From NCBI RefSeq assembly GCF_002742385.2, contig NZ_MJBI02000010.1:1-55078 (forward strand): DNA of 55,078 bases, read 5' to 3'. The notes beneath the pieces are model-generated. The model worked only from the letters and a program-made list of their open reading frames with translations. It did no database searches and was not told the DNA's origin. The stretch's first letter is position 1. Each line of letters begins with the position of its first letter. Shown here in pieces: positions 17,899-26,762 of this stretch. The position numbers and the translations under genes are program-made. The DNA is from Macrococcoides goetzii. GTDB lineage: Bacteria > Bacillota > Bacilli > Staphylococcales > Staphylococcaceae.

Positions 17899-18853
17899 AT
17901 TCGTAATGTTTAACCTCTTCAAAATATGCATTGTCTGGATTATTTTTCTCCAGATGTTCAATTTGAAGCGTTGAGTGTTTTAAATTGTATTTATCAGCTA
18001 AAATCGTTGAAAGTTCATTGATGACCTGATAGTTCTTATCATCTGTTGAAGGTTCAACAACAACGTGCGCTGTAATTGATGGATGATCAGTTGTAATCGA
18101 CCATAGATGGAATTCATGTACATCAACAACTGCCGGATGATTTTTCATCGTCTGAATGATTTCATCAGTATCTAATCCGTCTGGCACACGCTCCATTAAA
18201 ATCCCCCAAGTATTTTTACAAATCTTATATCCTCCACGGAAGATGATGATTGAAATGATAATACTTAAAATTGGGTCAATTAAAGTCCAATGCGTAAAGT
18301 AGATGATGATCACTGCAACAATAACGCCTACTGAATTTAATAAGTCTCCAATAAAATGCCAAAGTGCACTTTGCACATTGATATTGTCTTCACCTTTTAA
18401 TGAACGGGTTAAGATGATTGTTAAGATAATATTGACGATAAGTCCGATTGTAGAAATGATAAGCATTAATTTTACATCAACTGTTTGCGGATGTAAAATA
18501 CGCATAATCCCTTCGTATGTGATGCCTAATGCAATGATAATAAGTGCTAAACCGTTAAGTAATGCTGCTAATATTTCTAAACGTAAATAGCCGAATGTAT
18601 ATTGAGCTGTCGGTGCTTTAGAAGCGAAATATATCGCTAGCATCGATAATCCTAATGCTAATACATCACTCATCATATGCATTGAGTCAGATAGTAATGC
18701 AAGTGAATTCGATAATAGTCCTCCGACAATTTCAACAATCGTAAAGAATAATGTAATGTAAAGTGACGCCCATAGTGTGCGTTTTGAGCCTTGCTGATGT
18801 TTTAAATGTTCGACATGGTGAAAGTATGTTGGACTTTCTAATTGTTTTCTCAT
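17897..18853 (-). CDS. czcD: cation diffusion facilitator, zinc/cadmium efflux
   Basis: The 318-residue protein has the CDF layout: a His-containing N-terminus (HHVEHLKHQQG), six membrane segments (about 28-205) and a cytosolic domain ending in a basic/acidic tail. Metal-site motifs are SDSMHMMSD (about 55-63) in the second helix and ALWHFIGD in the fifth. This fits the H/D-site zinc exporters called CzcD or ZitB. The start follows TAGGGGAT. A DinB-like gene ends 12 bp upstream, so the two are likely co-transcribed. Zn or Cd/Co/Zn specificity is inferred from family only. Confidence 0.9.
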   Translation of the reverse strand: MRKQLESPTYFHHVEHLKHQQGSKRTLWASLYITLFFTIVEIVGGLLSNSLALLSDSMHMMSDVLALGLSMLAIYFASKAPTAQYTFGYLRLEILAALLNGLALIIIALGITYEGIMRILHPQTVDVKLMLIISTIGLIVNIILTIILTRSLKGEDNINVQSALWHFIGDLLNSVGVIVAVIIIYFTHWTLIDPILSIIISIIIFRGGYKICKNTWGILMERVPDGLDTDEIIQTMKNHPAVVDVHEFHLWSITTDHPSITAHVVVEPSTDDKNYQVINELSTILADKYNLKHSTLQIEHLEKNNPDNAYFEEVKHYE

Positions 18854-18865
18854 AAAATTTATCCC

Positions 18866-19366
18866 CTAGTCATTGTTCATTATAAGTTGGTACATTGTTT
18901 TGAGTTGCCCTAAGTGTAGTGTCATATGGTTGGCAGCAAATTCAATATTGTCGTTCTTAATACTTAGTTCGTCGCGATCGCAAATATCACCAAGTAGACG
19001 TTTTGTCTGTATAGTGAGCAATAGTTTTAGCGTATCGAAAGAAGGAATATCTTCATCAAAGTCATCAGGACTCGTTCCGGATTTAAAGTATTTTGCTAAT
19101 CCGGCAATTTCAGTATTAACATCGTTCGGTATTAAACGATATTCATTTTCTACAATGACATGTCCAACCATCCAGTAAATATTGTTTGGTAGTCCGTCGA
19201 TTGTTGTCTTCGCTTCAGCTTCTGTAATCGGCTTGATCAGTTCAGTGATTTGCTGTTCGTGATGCACATATTCCTCACCTGCAGTACCACGTACGCGATC
19301 ATCAACACCTAAAACAGTTAACATATCGTTTGTTTTTTCCTTTTTTCTTCTGAATATATTAAACAT
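18866..19366 (-). CDS. DinB-superfamily protein
   Basis: The start is ATG 19366 after AGGAGA; the frame extends 6 codons upstream without a ribosome site. The 166-residue product is helical with the DinB-type metal-site pattern: GHVIVENEYR (His near the middle) and NHMTLHLGQLK (His-x3-His) near the C-terminus. DinB proteins are four-helix-bundle, often metal-dependent thiol-S-transferase-like enzymes; the substrate is unknown. It lies directly upstream of czcD, suggesting a thiol- or metal-stress role, which is inference. Confidence 0.7.
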   Translation of the reverse strand: MFNIFRRKKEKTNDMLTVLGVDDRVRGTAGEEYVHHEQQITELIKPITEAEAKTTIDGLPNNIYWMVGHVIVENEYRLIPNDVNTEIAGLAKYFKSGTSPDDFDEDIPSFDTLKLLLTIQTKRLLGDICDRDELSIKNDNIEFAANHMTLHLGQLKTMYQLIMNND

Positions 19367-19465
19367 GATCGTTCTCCTATGCATTTTTTACTTAGTGTAT
19401 CAAGTAAAATTGTATTGTGCTACATTATTGTACTGATAACGATTATTAGTAATTAAGTATATAAA

Positions 19466-19500
19466 AACAAGTCCGATATCTTGTCGATATCGGACTTGTT
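19466..19500. terminator. strong bidirectional terminator
   Basis: AACAAGTCCGATATC (19466-19480) and GATATCGGACTTGTT (19486-19500) are perfect inverted copies around TTGTC. On the minus strand TTTTTAT follows, so it ends transcription from the nucleoside-hydrolase side after passing the 41-bp repeats. Confidence 0.85.
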
Positions 19501-19518
19501 TATTGGTGATGGTTGGAC

Positions 19519-19746
19519 GAAATTGGTGATACCCCAATTTCGGACGAGATTTTGTTGCTGAAATTGGGGATTCCCCAATTTCGGGTTGGATTTTGTTGCT
19601 GAAATTGGGGATACTCCAATTTCGGGCGAGATTTTGGTGCTGAAATTGGTGATACCCCAATTTCGGACGAGATTTTGTTGCTGAAATTGGTGATTCCCCA
19701 ATTTCGGACGAGATTTTACTGCTGAAATTGGTGATTCCCCAATTTC
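19519..19746. repeat. six tandem 41-bp palindromic repeats
   Basis: Copies start at 19519, 19560, 19601, 19642, 19683 and 19724, exactly 41 bp apart; the last is partial. Each has GAAATTGGKGA, one or two bases, then CCCCAATTTC, a near or perfect inverted repeat, followed by GGACGAGATTTTGTTGCT. The third-best copy (19560) is a perfect palindrome. The array lies between the nucleoside-hydrolase stop (19758) and the terminator at 19466. The period is not a multiple of 3, so the minus-strand open frames over it are accidental. Confidence 0.92.
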
Positions 19747-19757
19747 GCAACCACTTT

Positions 19758-20699
19758 CTATTTCACTTTCTTTGCAAGATCGGTAATGTAGTTAAAGAAA
19801 CCGTCATGATCAACGTCATATACGACATTTACTGGTCTTCCATTTTCCATTTCGTACGTTCTACCTTGACTTGGCCCTTCAGTATAAACACCTGATAATA
19901 TTTCTTTTGATTTTACAAGTTCAGGTTTTCCAACAGATGCTGTCGTTAACACATCCCATAAGAAGTATGTCGAATTCGTTATAAAATGAACTAATGGCGG
20001 TACAACTGCATAGCTCACACCTAAGAAATCAACACCTGGATATTTACGTTCGTTCGCCCACATTTGACGAATTGCAGGTGTAAGTGGTACTTGATTTGTA
20101 CTTTCCAGTGCTACCATATCAATCTTGATATCAGCATCAAACACGACACCTACCGCTTCAGGATCCCAGTATGCATTCCATTCAGCAGTTCCGTCATGTT
20201 CAGGTTCATGTACGTTACCATCTGGTAAGTACGTACCACCCATCCAAACAAGTTTTTCGATTTTTTCAGTAATCTTCGGTTCGGTCTTTAATGCCTCTGC
20301 TAAATCTGACAAAGGACCAGTAAACAATAAAGTCGTCTTTTCTTTTTCTTTCATCACCGCATTGATTAAATGCTCGTGTGCCGGAACATCAGATAGTGGT
20401 GCGTCAATTGAACCTTTTTCATTCAAGATCGGTAGTGCATCCATAAAGAATGCATGCATACGCCAGTCTTTCGGAAATGGGTTTTTCCCGCGAATAATCG
20501 ACTTAGCAGTTTCTAATTTACCATCGCCAAAGCGGTCAATAATCTTTCTTGATGCATAAGTTGCCGGCTCAATGTAGCAATCTGCGTCGATAACACTCAC
20601 ACCAGTTAATTTTACAGAATCCATCTGTAACAATAAAAATAGTGAAATTAAATCATCCACGCCACCATCGTGATTAAAATACACATTTGTTTTCTTCAT
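19758..20699 (-). CDS. inosine-uridine-type nucleoside hydrolase
   Basis: The 313-residue protein has the nucleoside-hydrolase fold with the N-terminal Asp cluster in the form NHDGGVDDLIS (family: DTDPGxDD), the core TGPLSDLAEAL (about 120) and VWMGGTYLPDGNV. A second Asp/His region lies near EWNAYWDPEAV, and the C-terminal VNVVYDVDHDGFFNYI supplies the last metal-site residues. It would split nucleosides into base and ribose in the cytosol for salvage. The first residues of the Asp motif differ from the canonical form, so base preference is open. It is apparently a single gene, followed by the 41-bp repeats and a terminator. Confidence 0.85.
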   Translation of the reverse strand: MKKTNVYFNHDGGVDDLISLFLLLQMDSVKLTGVSVIDADCYIEPATYASRKIIDRFGDGKLETAKSIIRGKNPFPKDWRMHAFFMDALPILNEKGSIDAPLSDVPAHEHLINAVMKEKEKTTLLFTGPLSDLAEALKTEPKITEKIEKLVWMGGTYLPDGNVHEPEHDGTAEWNAYWDPEAVGVVFDADIKIDMVALESTNQVPLTPAIRQMWANERKYPGVDFLGVSYAVVPPLVHFITNSTYFLWDVLTTASVGKPELVKSKEILSGVYTEGPSQGRTYEMENGRPVNVVYDVDHDGFFNYITDLAKKVK

Positions 20700-20798
20700 A
20701 ATAAAAAGACTCCAATCTATTTAATAATATTCCTCATTATAATTTGAATAAGGAACTTATTTCAATAGCATTGAGTCTTATTGATGACAATTTATATA

Positions 20799-21050
20799 TT
20801 ATCCGAAATAAAGTGCTGCAAATAATACAAGCAATATAAAATCAAAGATATGACGGAACATATTCTCACGCCATGCGTTGCGGTCTAAACTATCCAGTAG
20901 TCCAAGTACGAGTAAAGCTGCAAATGAACATACGATTAACATATTAAAGTTCATATCTGTAATTAAACGGATGATGATTAATGCTACAACGGCAATATTT
21001 AATATGTTATACATACGACCCCAAACTGTTGTTTCTCCAGTTCTATTCAA
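20799..21050 (-). CDS. small membrane protein of unknown function
   Basis: The best start is TTG 21050, right after AGAGGTGAAC; the frame continues to 21083 without a ribosome site. The 83-residue product has a short polar N-terminus and three hydrophobic segments (about 14-30, 35-52 and 67-83) separated by LLDSLDRNAWRENMF. No family is recognised. It sits between the nucleoside hydrolase and the Excalibur protein on the same strand, but gaps of about 70-100 bp make an operon uncertain. Confidence 0.55.
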   Translation of the reverse strand: MNRTGETTVWGRMYNILNIAVVALIIIRLITDMNFNMLIVCSFAALLVLGLLDSLDRNAWRENMFRHIFDFILLVLFAALYFG

Positions 21051-21119
21051 GTTGTTCACCTCTAAATGTTTGTTACGATACACTATAACATTAAACGCTA
21101 TGTTGCTCTAGTTATACGC

Positions 21120-21830
21120 TTATCTCGGGCGAGATTCGCACCCTATTCCATCTCTATCTCTGTCCAAGTCATGACTATATCCTGCATCACTACTTCTAAT
21201 TGGACGTCCTAATGCATTCCATACGTCTCGGCAACTACCGTAATAAGCGCTTGTAATTCTGGCTGGCGGTGGTGTAACTGTAGTGCGAGTAACCGGCTTA
21301 GCAACTGCTTTAGCAGGTAGTTGCTTCATTTGAATTTGATAGACTAATTCTTCCTTATTGATTGATTTTGTATATACTGTTAACGCACCGTATGAATAGT
21401 ACTTCACGCCCCCAGATAGTGTTGAAGCTTTCTTTGTACCTAATACATTTCGGACTGCATTCATATCATATTTAGGTGTAGCATCTTTGATTTTAATAAG
21501 TGCTATCGGTCTATGAGATGAAGACATCGTGCCATATGTTGTTGCAATTAATTCATTATATTTACCATATGTGTATTCAAAGTTCTTTCTATTGTTAAAT
21601 GTTACTGTCTTTTTAGACTTTTCTGCGCCCCAATTGCTGGTCATCGCATTCTTCGTTGTTCCAAGTCCTACTTTATAGTACTTGTAGTTACCCGCTTTTA
21701 ATTGATTTAATATTTTAGCATCTGTAAGTTTTGGCATCGCCATATCTTTTGATTTAAAACTGTATGCATCTGCTGTTGAAAAACTTGTTGCAATCATCGT
21801 TACTGATAATGCTGTTAATAATTTCTTCAT
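21120..21830 (-). CDS. secreted protein with C-terminal Excalibur calcium-binding domain
   Basis: A Sec signal peptide (MKKLLTALSVTMIATSFSTADA) is followed by a 150-residue region of beta strands, including GNYKYYKVGLGTTKNAMTSN and a second related stretch around NAVRNVLGTKKASTLSGG. These are probably two copies of a small surface fold. A Pro/Thr linker (about 175-192) leads to an Excalibur domain: SCRDVWNALGRPIRSSDAGY, then DLDRDRDGIGCE with the DxDxDG calcium loop and the two Cys. Excalibur domains occur in surface nucleases and wall-associated proteins. No catalytic domain is visible. A good GGATGGGGATG ribosome site precedes it. Confidence 0.82.
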   Translation of the reverse strand: MKKLLTALSVTMIATSFSTADAYSFKSKDMAMPKLTDAKILNQLKAGNYKYYKVGLGTTKNAMTSNWGAEKSKKTVTFNNRKNFEYTYGKYNELIATTYGTMSSSHRPIALIKIKDATPKYDMNAVRNVLGTKKASTLSGGVKYYSYGALTVYTKSINKEELVYQIQMKQLPAKAVAKPVTRTTVTPPPARITSAYYGSCRDVWNALGRPIRSSDAGYSHDLDRDRDGIGCESRPR

Positions 21831-21849
21831 TGCTTCATCCCCATCCCAA

Positions 21850-23010
21850 TTATTGTTTATTCAATCTTGCTACGTGTGCTACGTTTCTGTTTTTACCACG
21901 TTTCTTAGTTTTTCTTTTTACTTGTACTGGTTTCTTCTTTTTCACTGTGTGTGCTGGTGCCTGTGGTTGAACCTGAGATTGTCCTTGTTCAATTTGGACT
22001 TTACTTTGTACTTCATTGCGCGTATGTCCGTTTAGCGTCCATAGTCTTGTTGTATTTAATGCGGCTGTAATAAGTTCAGTGAGCTTTTCACGATCATCAA
22101 ACTTAACGAAACCATTCTTTTCAACATTATCAATATGTAATAGAATTTGTGCAGGTGTTTCGTTGGCACGTAATCCGAACAAGATTGTATTAACAATTAA
22201 TTTCCCTGTGTCTGTTCCCTGGAAATCTTCAGTGATTCCTGCTTCGATATATTCAACTAAATGCTTAATCTCTTGCGTCGGCTCAACATAGAAGTGTTCT
22301 GTATATAATTTATAATCTTCATATTCAGGAATATAATAATCTTTTTGTTCGGTTAATGCTTTTAAATCGATATCAATATTACTAAGCTCTTTATGTTTAA
22401 CACTGCCATCTTTAATCAGCGCTTCGTACTCAGGCATCACATCAATAAGCTCTTCACGGATTTCATCTTCAGTCATTTGTACATTGAAATATTTTTCTTT
22501 TAACACTGCTAAATGCTTCAACGTTACAAAGCCATATAAATTCAATGCGCTGCGATAAAAATGAATCTTATCAATTTCTTCCTTAAATGCTGGATGTGCT
22601 TGTTTATATGTATTAAAATGCGCTTTTACATCTTTTGGAATGAACAATAGCTCAGTATCATCTGCATAAAATAAGAAAACTTCATCCGGTATATCATGAT
22701 GATATACCATGTAGTTCTTCTCTTGTGCAGTAATATCATCTAACACGACTTTAAAATCACTATTATATGTTTGTAACATCTTATCCAGCATTTGATCATC
22801 TGCAAAATAAGCTTCGGTAATTAAGCTAACCAAATCTTCTTTACTTTTAGAAGAGTAACCTTTAATCCCCAGGTTTCGACATATATTTTTTAACTCTTCT
22901 TTAGATAGCGCTGATAAATACATATCTAGTGTATTGTCATTAAATTTTTCAGCGACTAATTTCTTTTTTTCTTCCTGTGCTGCGATGTCGATATTTAACT
23001 CGTTTGTCAT
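21850..23010 (-). CDS. cytosolic protein with SAP/Rho-N-like N-terminus and basic tail
   Basis: The start follows GTGGGGGAC. The 386-residue protein has an N-terminal helix-extended-helix segment (LSKEELKNICRNLGIKGYS then SKEDLVSLI, about 34-66), which resembles SAP or Rho-N nucleic-acid-binding modules. A long acidic helical middle follows (about 70-330), then a Gln-rich linker and a strongly basic tail (KKKKPVQVKRKTKKRGKNRN). The basic tail suggests RNA or DNA binding. I do not recognise a family or enzyme motif. It is transcribed towards the Excalibur gene 19 bp away, so the two may share a transcript. Confidence 0.6.
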   Translation of the reverse strand: MTNELNIDIAAQEEKKKLVAEKFNDNTLDMYLSALSKEELKNICRNLGIKGYSSKSKEDLVSLITEAYFADDQMLDKMLQTYNSDFKVVLDDITAQEKNYMVYHHDIPDEVFLFYADDTELLFIPKDVKAHFNTYKQAHPAFKEEIDKIHFYRSALNLYGFVTLKHLAVLKEKYFNVQMTEDEIREELIDVMPEYEALIKDGSVKHKELSNIDIDLKALTEQKDYYIPEYEDYKLYTEHFYVEPTQEIKHLVEYIEAGITEDFQGTDTGKLIVNTILFGLRANETPAQILLHIDNVEKNGFVKFDDREKLTELITAALNTTRLWTLNGHTRNEVQSKVQIEQGQSQVQPQAPAHTVKKKKPVQVKRKTKKRGKNRNVAHVARLNKQ

Positions 23011-23275
23011 AGTAAGTCCCCCACGGTTCTATAAGTTGATTCTACCCATTTTTAATACATGCGTTTTATTTATATTTATTCTATTTTACCAATGATTAAG
23101 AAAAAATTAAACTTTCTAATTTAACATAAACATACATTTTAAATGTTTAAACAACATATTTATGATATTGTCACAATTCATCACATCCAATATTTTGAAA
23201 TGGTTGTATAATAAAGATGAGGATAATAGTAAAAATCGGGCATTCCTGCTCAATAAAAACTAAGGAGCTGTTCAT

Positions 23276-24157
23276 ATGAAAAATGTAAGCATCATCGGTG
23301 GCGGAGTATTAGGGAGTCAAGTGGCATTTCAAAGCGCATTCTTTGATTGCAATGTTGTCATGTATGCAAGAACTGAAGACTCAGTTAAACGTATTCAGGA
23401 AAAACTAGCAAAGCTTGTACCAATTTACGGTGCCTATTTTAATAATCCCGAAAAAGCGCAAGCTGCACATGATGCGATTAAAATTTCTATGGATATGTCT
23501 GAAGTATTAGCTGATAGCGATGTTATGATCGAATCTATTGCAGAAAATTTAGAAGCAAAACAAAAATTGTACGAGAGCATACAAGGTATCGCGCCTGAGA
23601 AAACCATCTTCTTAACAAATTCTTCAACGATGATGCCAAGCGCTTTCCGCGATTTTACAGATCGACCTGATCGTTTTTTAGCGTTGCACTTCGCTAATTC
23701 TATCTGGCAAAATAATATCGCAGAAGTAATGAGCCATGATACAACGGATCCAAAATATAATCAAATTGTGATGGATTTTGCGAAACAGATTAATATGGTT
23801 CCGATTCTAGTTAAGAAAGAACAACCTGGCTATATATTAAATTCTTTACTCGTGCCATTTTTACAGTCAGCTGAAATGTTACTCGCCAATGGTATTGGTG
23901 ACGCTGAAACGGTTGATAGAGCCTGGATGATTGGGACAGGTGCTCCTGTTGGTCCATTTGCAATGTTAGACGTTATTGGTCTCACTACTGCTTATAACAT
24001 CTCATTGCAAGCTTCACAGAAAAACCCACAATTACAAGGCGTCACTGATATGTTAAAAGCATATATCGATGCCGGTAAACTAGGTGTTGCAACAGGAGAA
24101 GGGTTCTATAAATATCCAAACCCTAGCTATAAAGCACCTGACTTTCTAAAAGGATAA
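23276..24157 (+). CDS. 3-hydroxyacyl-CoA dehydrogenase family protein
   Basis: The 293-residue protein has an N-terminal Rossmann fold (SIIGGGVLGSQVA, about 4-16), the acidic DVMIESIAENLEAKQ strand-helix, NSSTMMPS and the HFANSIW motif holding the catalytic His. The C-terminal helical domain has the PGYILNSLL motif (family PGFIxNR). Members oxidise (S)-3-hydroxyacyl-CoA or 3-hydroxybutyryl-CoA with NAD. The HFANSIW and PGYILNSLL variants differ from HFFNP and PGFIVNR, so the substrate may not be a straight acyl-CoA. The start has AAGGAGCTG. It is a single gene between AT-rich DNA and a terminator. Confidence 0.82.
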   Translation: MKNVSIIGGGVLGSQVAFQSAFFDCNVVMYARTEDSVKRIQEKLAKLVPIYGAYFNNPEKAQAAHDAIKISMDMSEVLADSDVMIESIAENLEAKQKLYESIQGIAPEKTIFLTNSSTMMPSAFRDFTDRPDRFLALHFANSIWQNNIAEVMSHDTTDPKYNQIVMDFAKQINMVPILVKKEQPGYILNSLLVPFLQSAEMLLANGIGDAETVDRAWMIGTGAPVGPFAMLDVIGLTTAYNISLQASQKNPQLQGVTDMLKAYIDAGKLGVATGEGFYKYPNPSYKAPDFLKG

Positions 24158-24166
24158 AATTTTCAC

Positions 24167-24193
24167 AGCCGAACATTGTGTTCGGCTTTTTTT
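24167..24193 (+). terminator. terminator after the hydroxyacyl-CoA dehydrogenase gene
   Basis: AGCCGAACA (24167-24175) and TGTTCGGCT (24179-24187) pair around three bases, then TTTTTTT. Confidence 0.92.
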
Positions 24194-24283
24194 GTAACTT
24201 TTCTCACACCTCAAGTTCTTAAAACCAGATAGCTTCGTTGTAATTATGACATCTTTTCAAATTCACTCCATTTTTCTACACAA

Positions 24284-24331
24284 ACACTATATATAGTATT
24301 AATATGTATTTGTAAACACAATATATAGTAG
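24284..24331 (+). promoter_or_regulatory. two NrdR boxes upstream of nrdDG
   Basis: ACACTATATATAGTAT (24284-24299) and ACACAATATATAGTAG (24316-24331) match the NrdR repressor consensus acaCwATATaTwGtgt. Their starts are 32 bp apart, about three helical turns, the usual arrangement. The second box ends just before the nrdD ribosome site AGGTGATG, so NrdR binding would block transcription or initiation. Confidence 0.85.
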
Positions 24332-24339
24332 GTGATGAA

Positions 24340-26199
24340 ATGTTAACAGAAACAACAGATTTAAAGAACAGCTTAGAACGTTTAATAAATAGACATCCAG
24401 AAGTTGTTCATGAGAATGCAAACAAGGATGCGAATGTCTTTAATACACTGCGTGATTTAACAGCCGGTACTGTCGCAAAATCACTTGGACTTGATATGCT
24501 ACCGAAACATGTTAAACACGCACATTTAAACGGAGATATTCATTTCCACGATTTAGATTATCATCCTTATATGCCGATGACGAACTGCTGTTTAATTGAT
24601 ATCCCAAATATGCTGGCTCATGGTTTTAAGATTGGTAACGCGAAAGTTGAATCACCAAAATCGATTCAAACTGCTGCAGCTCAGATCGCACAAATTATCG
24701 CTAACGTCGCCAGCAGTCAGTATGGTGGGTGCTCAGTGGATCGTATTGATGAAGTGCTAAGTCCTTATGCCGCTTTAAATGCAGAAAAGCATCGTCAAAC
24801 TGCACAAAAGTATATCCAGCAAGACAAACAGGAACAATATATTCTACAAATGACCGAAAGGGATATCGGTGATGCCATCCAGTCTCTTGAATATGAAATT
24901 AATACACTTTATACAAGTAACGGGCAAACACCATTTGTAACTTTCGGCTTTGGATTAGGAACGGATAAATACGGTGTTATGATTCAACGTGCAATATTAA
25001 ATACACGTATTGCAGGGCTAGGGGCCGATCAAACGACTGCAATATTTCCAAAGCTTGTCTTCAGTTTAAAAGACGGGGTAAATTTAAAGCAGACTGATCC
25101 AAATTATGCGATTAAGCAACTGGCTATCGAATGCGCTACAAAACGCATGTATCCTGATGTATTAAATTATCAGGCGTTAACAGAAATGATTGGCGATTTC
25201 AAAGCACCGATGGGTTGTCGAAGCTTTCTGAATGCTTACCAGGAAGATGGACACTTTATCAACAATGGCCGTTTCAATCTAGGTGTCGTAACGCTTAACT
25301 TACCTCGGATTGCATTATTAAGCAACAACCCGGATACATTTATGACAATGTTGCATCAAAGATTGGATATTGTACGTGATGCTTGTCTTTTTAGAATTAA
25401 TCGGTTAAAAGATGCGCTCCCACAAAATGCCCCTATACTTTATCAATATGGTGCATTCGGTAAAAGACTACATGCCGACGAAGACATATCAGCATTGTTT
25501 AATAATCGTCGTAGCACCATCAGTATTGGCTATATCGGATTATATGAAGTTGGCGCACATTTATTTGAGAAAGACTGGGAACAGAATAAAGATGCTTATG
25601 ACTTTATATTAAATATATTAAAGACGATAAAATCATACGCTGATAACTTAACCAATCAATACGATATTCAGTTCAGTGTATATGGTACACCAAGTGAATC
25701 TCTAACGGACCGCTTCTGTGCACTCGATTTTGAACGCTTTGGACCTGTGGTAAACGTAACCGATAAAGGATATTATACGAATTCATTTCATTTTGATATT
25801 CGCAAAAATATTACCCCTTTCGAAAAAATTGATTTTGAAAAAGACTTCGCGCGTTATTCCACAGGCGGATTTATTCATTATTGCGAATACCCTTCGCTTA
25901 TCCATAACCCTGAAGCGTTAGAAGCAGTATGGGACTATGCTTATTCACGTATCGGTTATCTCGGTACGAATACTCCGATTGATCAATGTTTTGAATGTGG
26001 TTATTCTGGTGAATTTCAACCGACTGCTACAGGATATGTCTGTCCTGAGTGTGGAAACAATAATCCTGAAACGACAGATGTGGTCAAACGTACTTGCGGT
26101 TATCTCGGACAGCCTTTAAAACGTCCAATGGTAAAAGGACGTCAAATTGAAATTGCCACGCGTGTCAAACATATGTCGACAAGAGATGATTTATTATGA
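24340..26199 (+). CDS. nrdD: anaerobic ribonucleoside-triphosphate reductase
   Basis: The 619-residue enzyme makes deoxyribonucleotides without oxygen. Visible marks: the active region HFHDLDYHPYMPMTNCC (about 68-84), a C-terminal zinc site QCFECGYSGEF plus CPECGNN (about 548-570) and the glycyl-radical loop RTCGYLGQPL with the radical Gly near 587. Length suits the short form that lacks an ATP cone. The start follows AGGTGATGAA. It overlaps nrdG by 4 bp and is controlled by the two NrdR boxes upstream. Confidence 0.96.
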   Translation: MLTETTDLKNSLERLINRHPEVVHENANKDANVFNTLRDLTAGTVAKSLGLDMLPKHVKHAHLNGDIHFHDLDYHPYMPMTNCCLIDIPNMLAHGFKIGNAKVESPKSIQTAAAQIAQIIANVASSQYGGCSVDRIDEVLSPYAALNAEKHRQTAQKYIQQDKQEQYILQMTERDIGDAIQSLEYEINTLYTSNGQTPFVTFGFGLGTDKYGVMIQRAILNTRIAGLGADQTTAIFPKLVFSLKDGVNLKQTDPNYAIKQLAIECATKRMYPDVLNYQALTEMIGDFKAPMGCRSFLNAYQEDGHFINNGRFNLGVVTLNLPRIALLSNNPDTFMTMLHQRLDIVRDACLFRINRLKDALPQNAPILYQYGAFGKRLHADEDISALFNNRRSTISIGYIGLYEVGAHLFEKDWEQNKDAYDFILNILKTIKSYADNLTNQYDIQFSVYGTPSESLTDRFCALDFERFGPVVNVTDKGYYTNSFHFDIRKNITPFEKIDFEKDFARYSTGGFIHYCEYPSLIHNPEALEAVWDYAYSRIGYLGTNTPIDQCFECGYSGEFQPTATGYVCPECGNNNPETTDVVKRTCGYLGQPLKRPMVKGRQIEIATRVKHMSTRDDLL

Positions 26200-26699
26200 C
26201 GTATGAAGGTATGGGATATGTTGCCAAAGTTATGAATTGTGTCGTTACAGACGGTACAGGTATGCGTGTGTCTGTCTATGTATCCGGCTGTCACTTTCAT
26301 TGTCCTGAGTGTTTCAATGCAAGTATCTGGTCATTTAATCATGGAGAACGCATCACAGAACAGAAAATCGAAGAGATATTAACCTTGCTGGATAAAGATT
26401 ATATCAGCGGACTTTCTTTACTTGGTGGGGAACCGTTAGATAATTTAGCTGTTATTCAACCACTTATTTCAGCATTCAGAAAGAAATTCGGGAATAGAAA
26501 AGATATATGGATGTGGTCAGGATATATGATTGAGTATATTCAAAATACACCAGTGCTAGCTGAAGTTTTAAATGATATCGATGTACTTGTTGATGGTCCC
26601 TATGTCCATAGCCTATTTCAGCCAAACTTAAAGTTTCGCGGGTCACTTAATCAACGTATCCATTATTTAAACAAAGGTAATATATTACATGAAAAATAA
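26196..26699 (+). CDS. nrdG: anaerobic RNR-activating radical-SAM protein
   Basis: The 167-residue protein has the radical-SAM cluster motif CHFHCPEC (C-x3-C-x2-C, about 31-38) and the SAM-binding segment LSLLGGEPLDN. It installs the glycyl radical in NrdD under anaerobic conditions. The start overlaps the nrdD stop (ATGA), so the proteins are made together. Length is normal for the family. Confidence 0.95.
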   Translation: MTYEGMGYVAKVMNCVVTDGTGMRVSVYVSGCHFHCPECFNASIWSFNHGERITEQKIEEILTLLDKDYISGLSLLGGEPLDNLAVIQPLISAFRKKFGNRKDIWMWSGYMIEYIQNTPVLAEVLNDIDVLVDGPYVHSLFQPNLKFRGSLNQRIHYLNKGNILHEK

Positions 26700-26762
26700 A
26701 TAATGTTTTTTTATTTATTTAAGATATAATGTATTTAATATTATTTAATAGGAGTTTAACTA

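Noticed and set aside
19519-19746. CRISPR array
   Set aside because: The units are contiguous and nearly identical over their full length, with no unique spacers and no cas genes; the 61-bp array at 8365 fails the same test.
19400-19750. Minus-strand frames of 116 and 82 residues over the 41-bp repeats
   Set aside because: The repeat period (41 bp) is not a multiple of 3, so the frames shift through each copy; there is no ribosome site.
21850-21910. Degenerate SEC-C motif at the C-terminus of the SAP-like protein
   Set aside because: The basic tail KKRGKNRNVAHVARLNKQ roughly aligns with the SEC-C pattern, but no Cys residues exist in any frame, so a broken zinc motif cannot be supported.
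24340-26199. Plus-strand small frames inside nrdD (for example near 25412 and 25937)
   Set aside because: They are in other frames of a clear conserved gene, with no ribosome sites.
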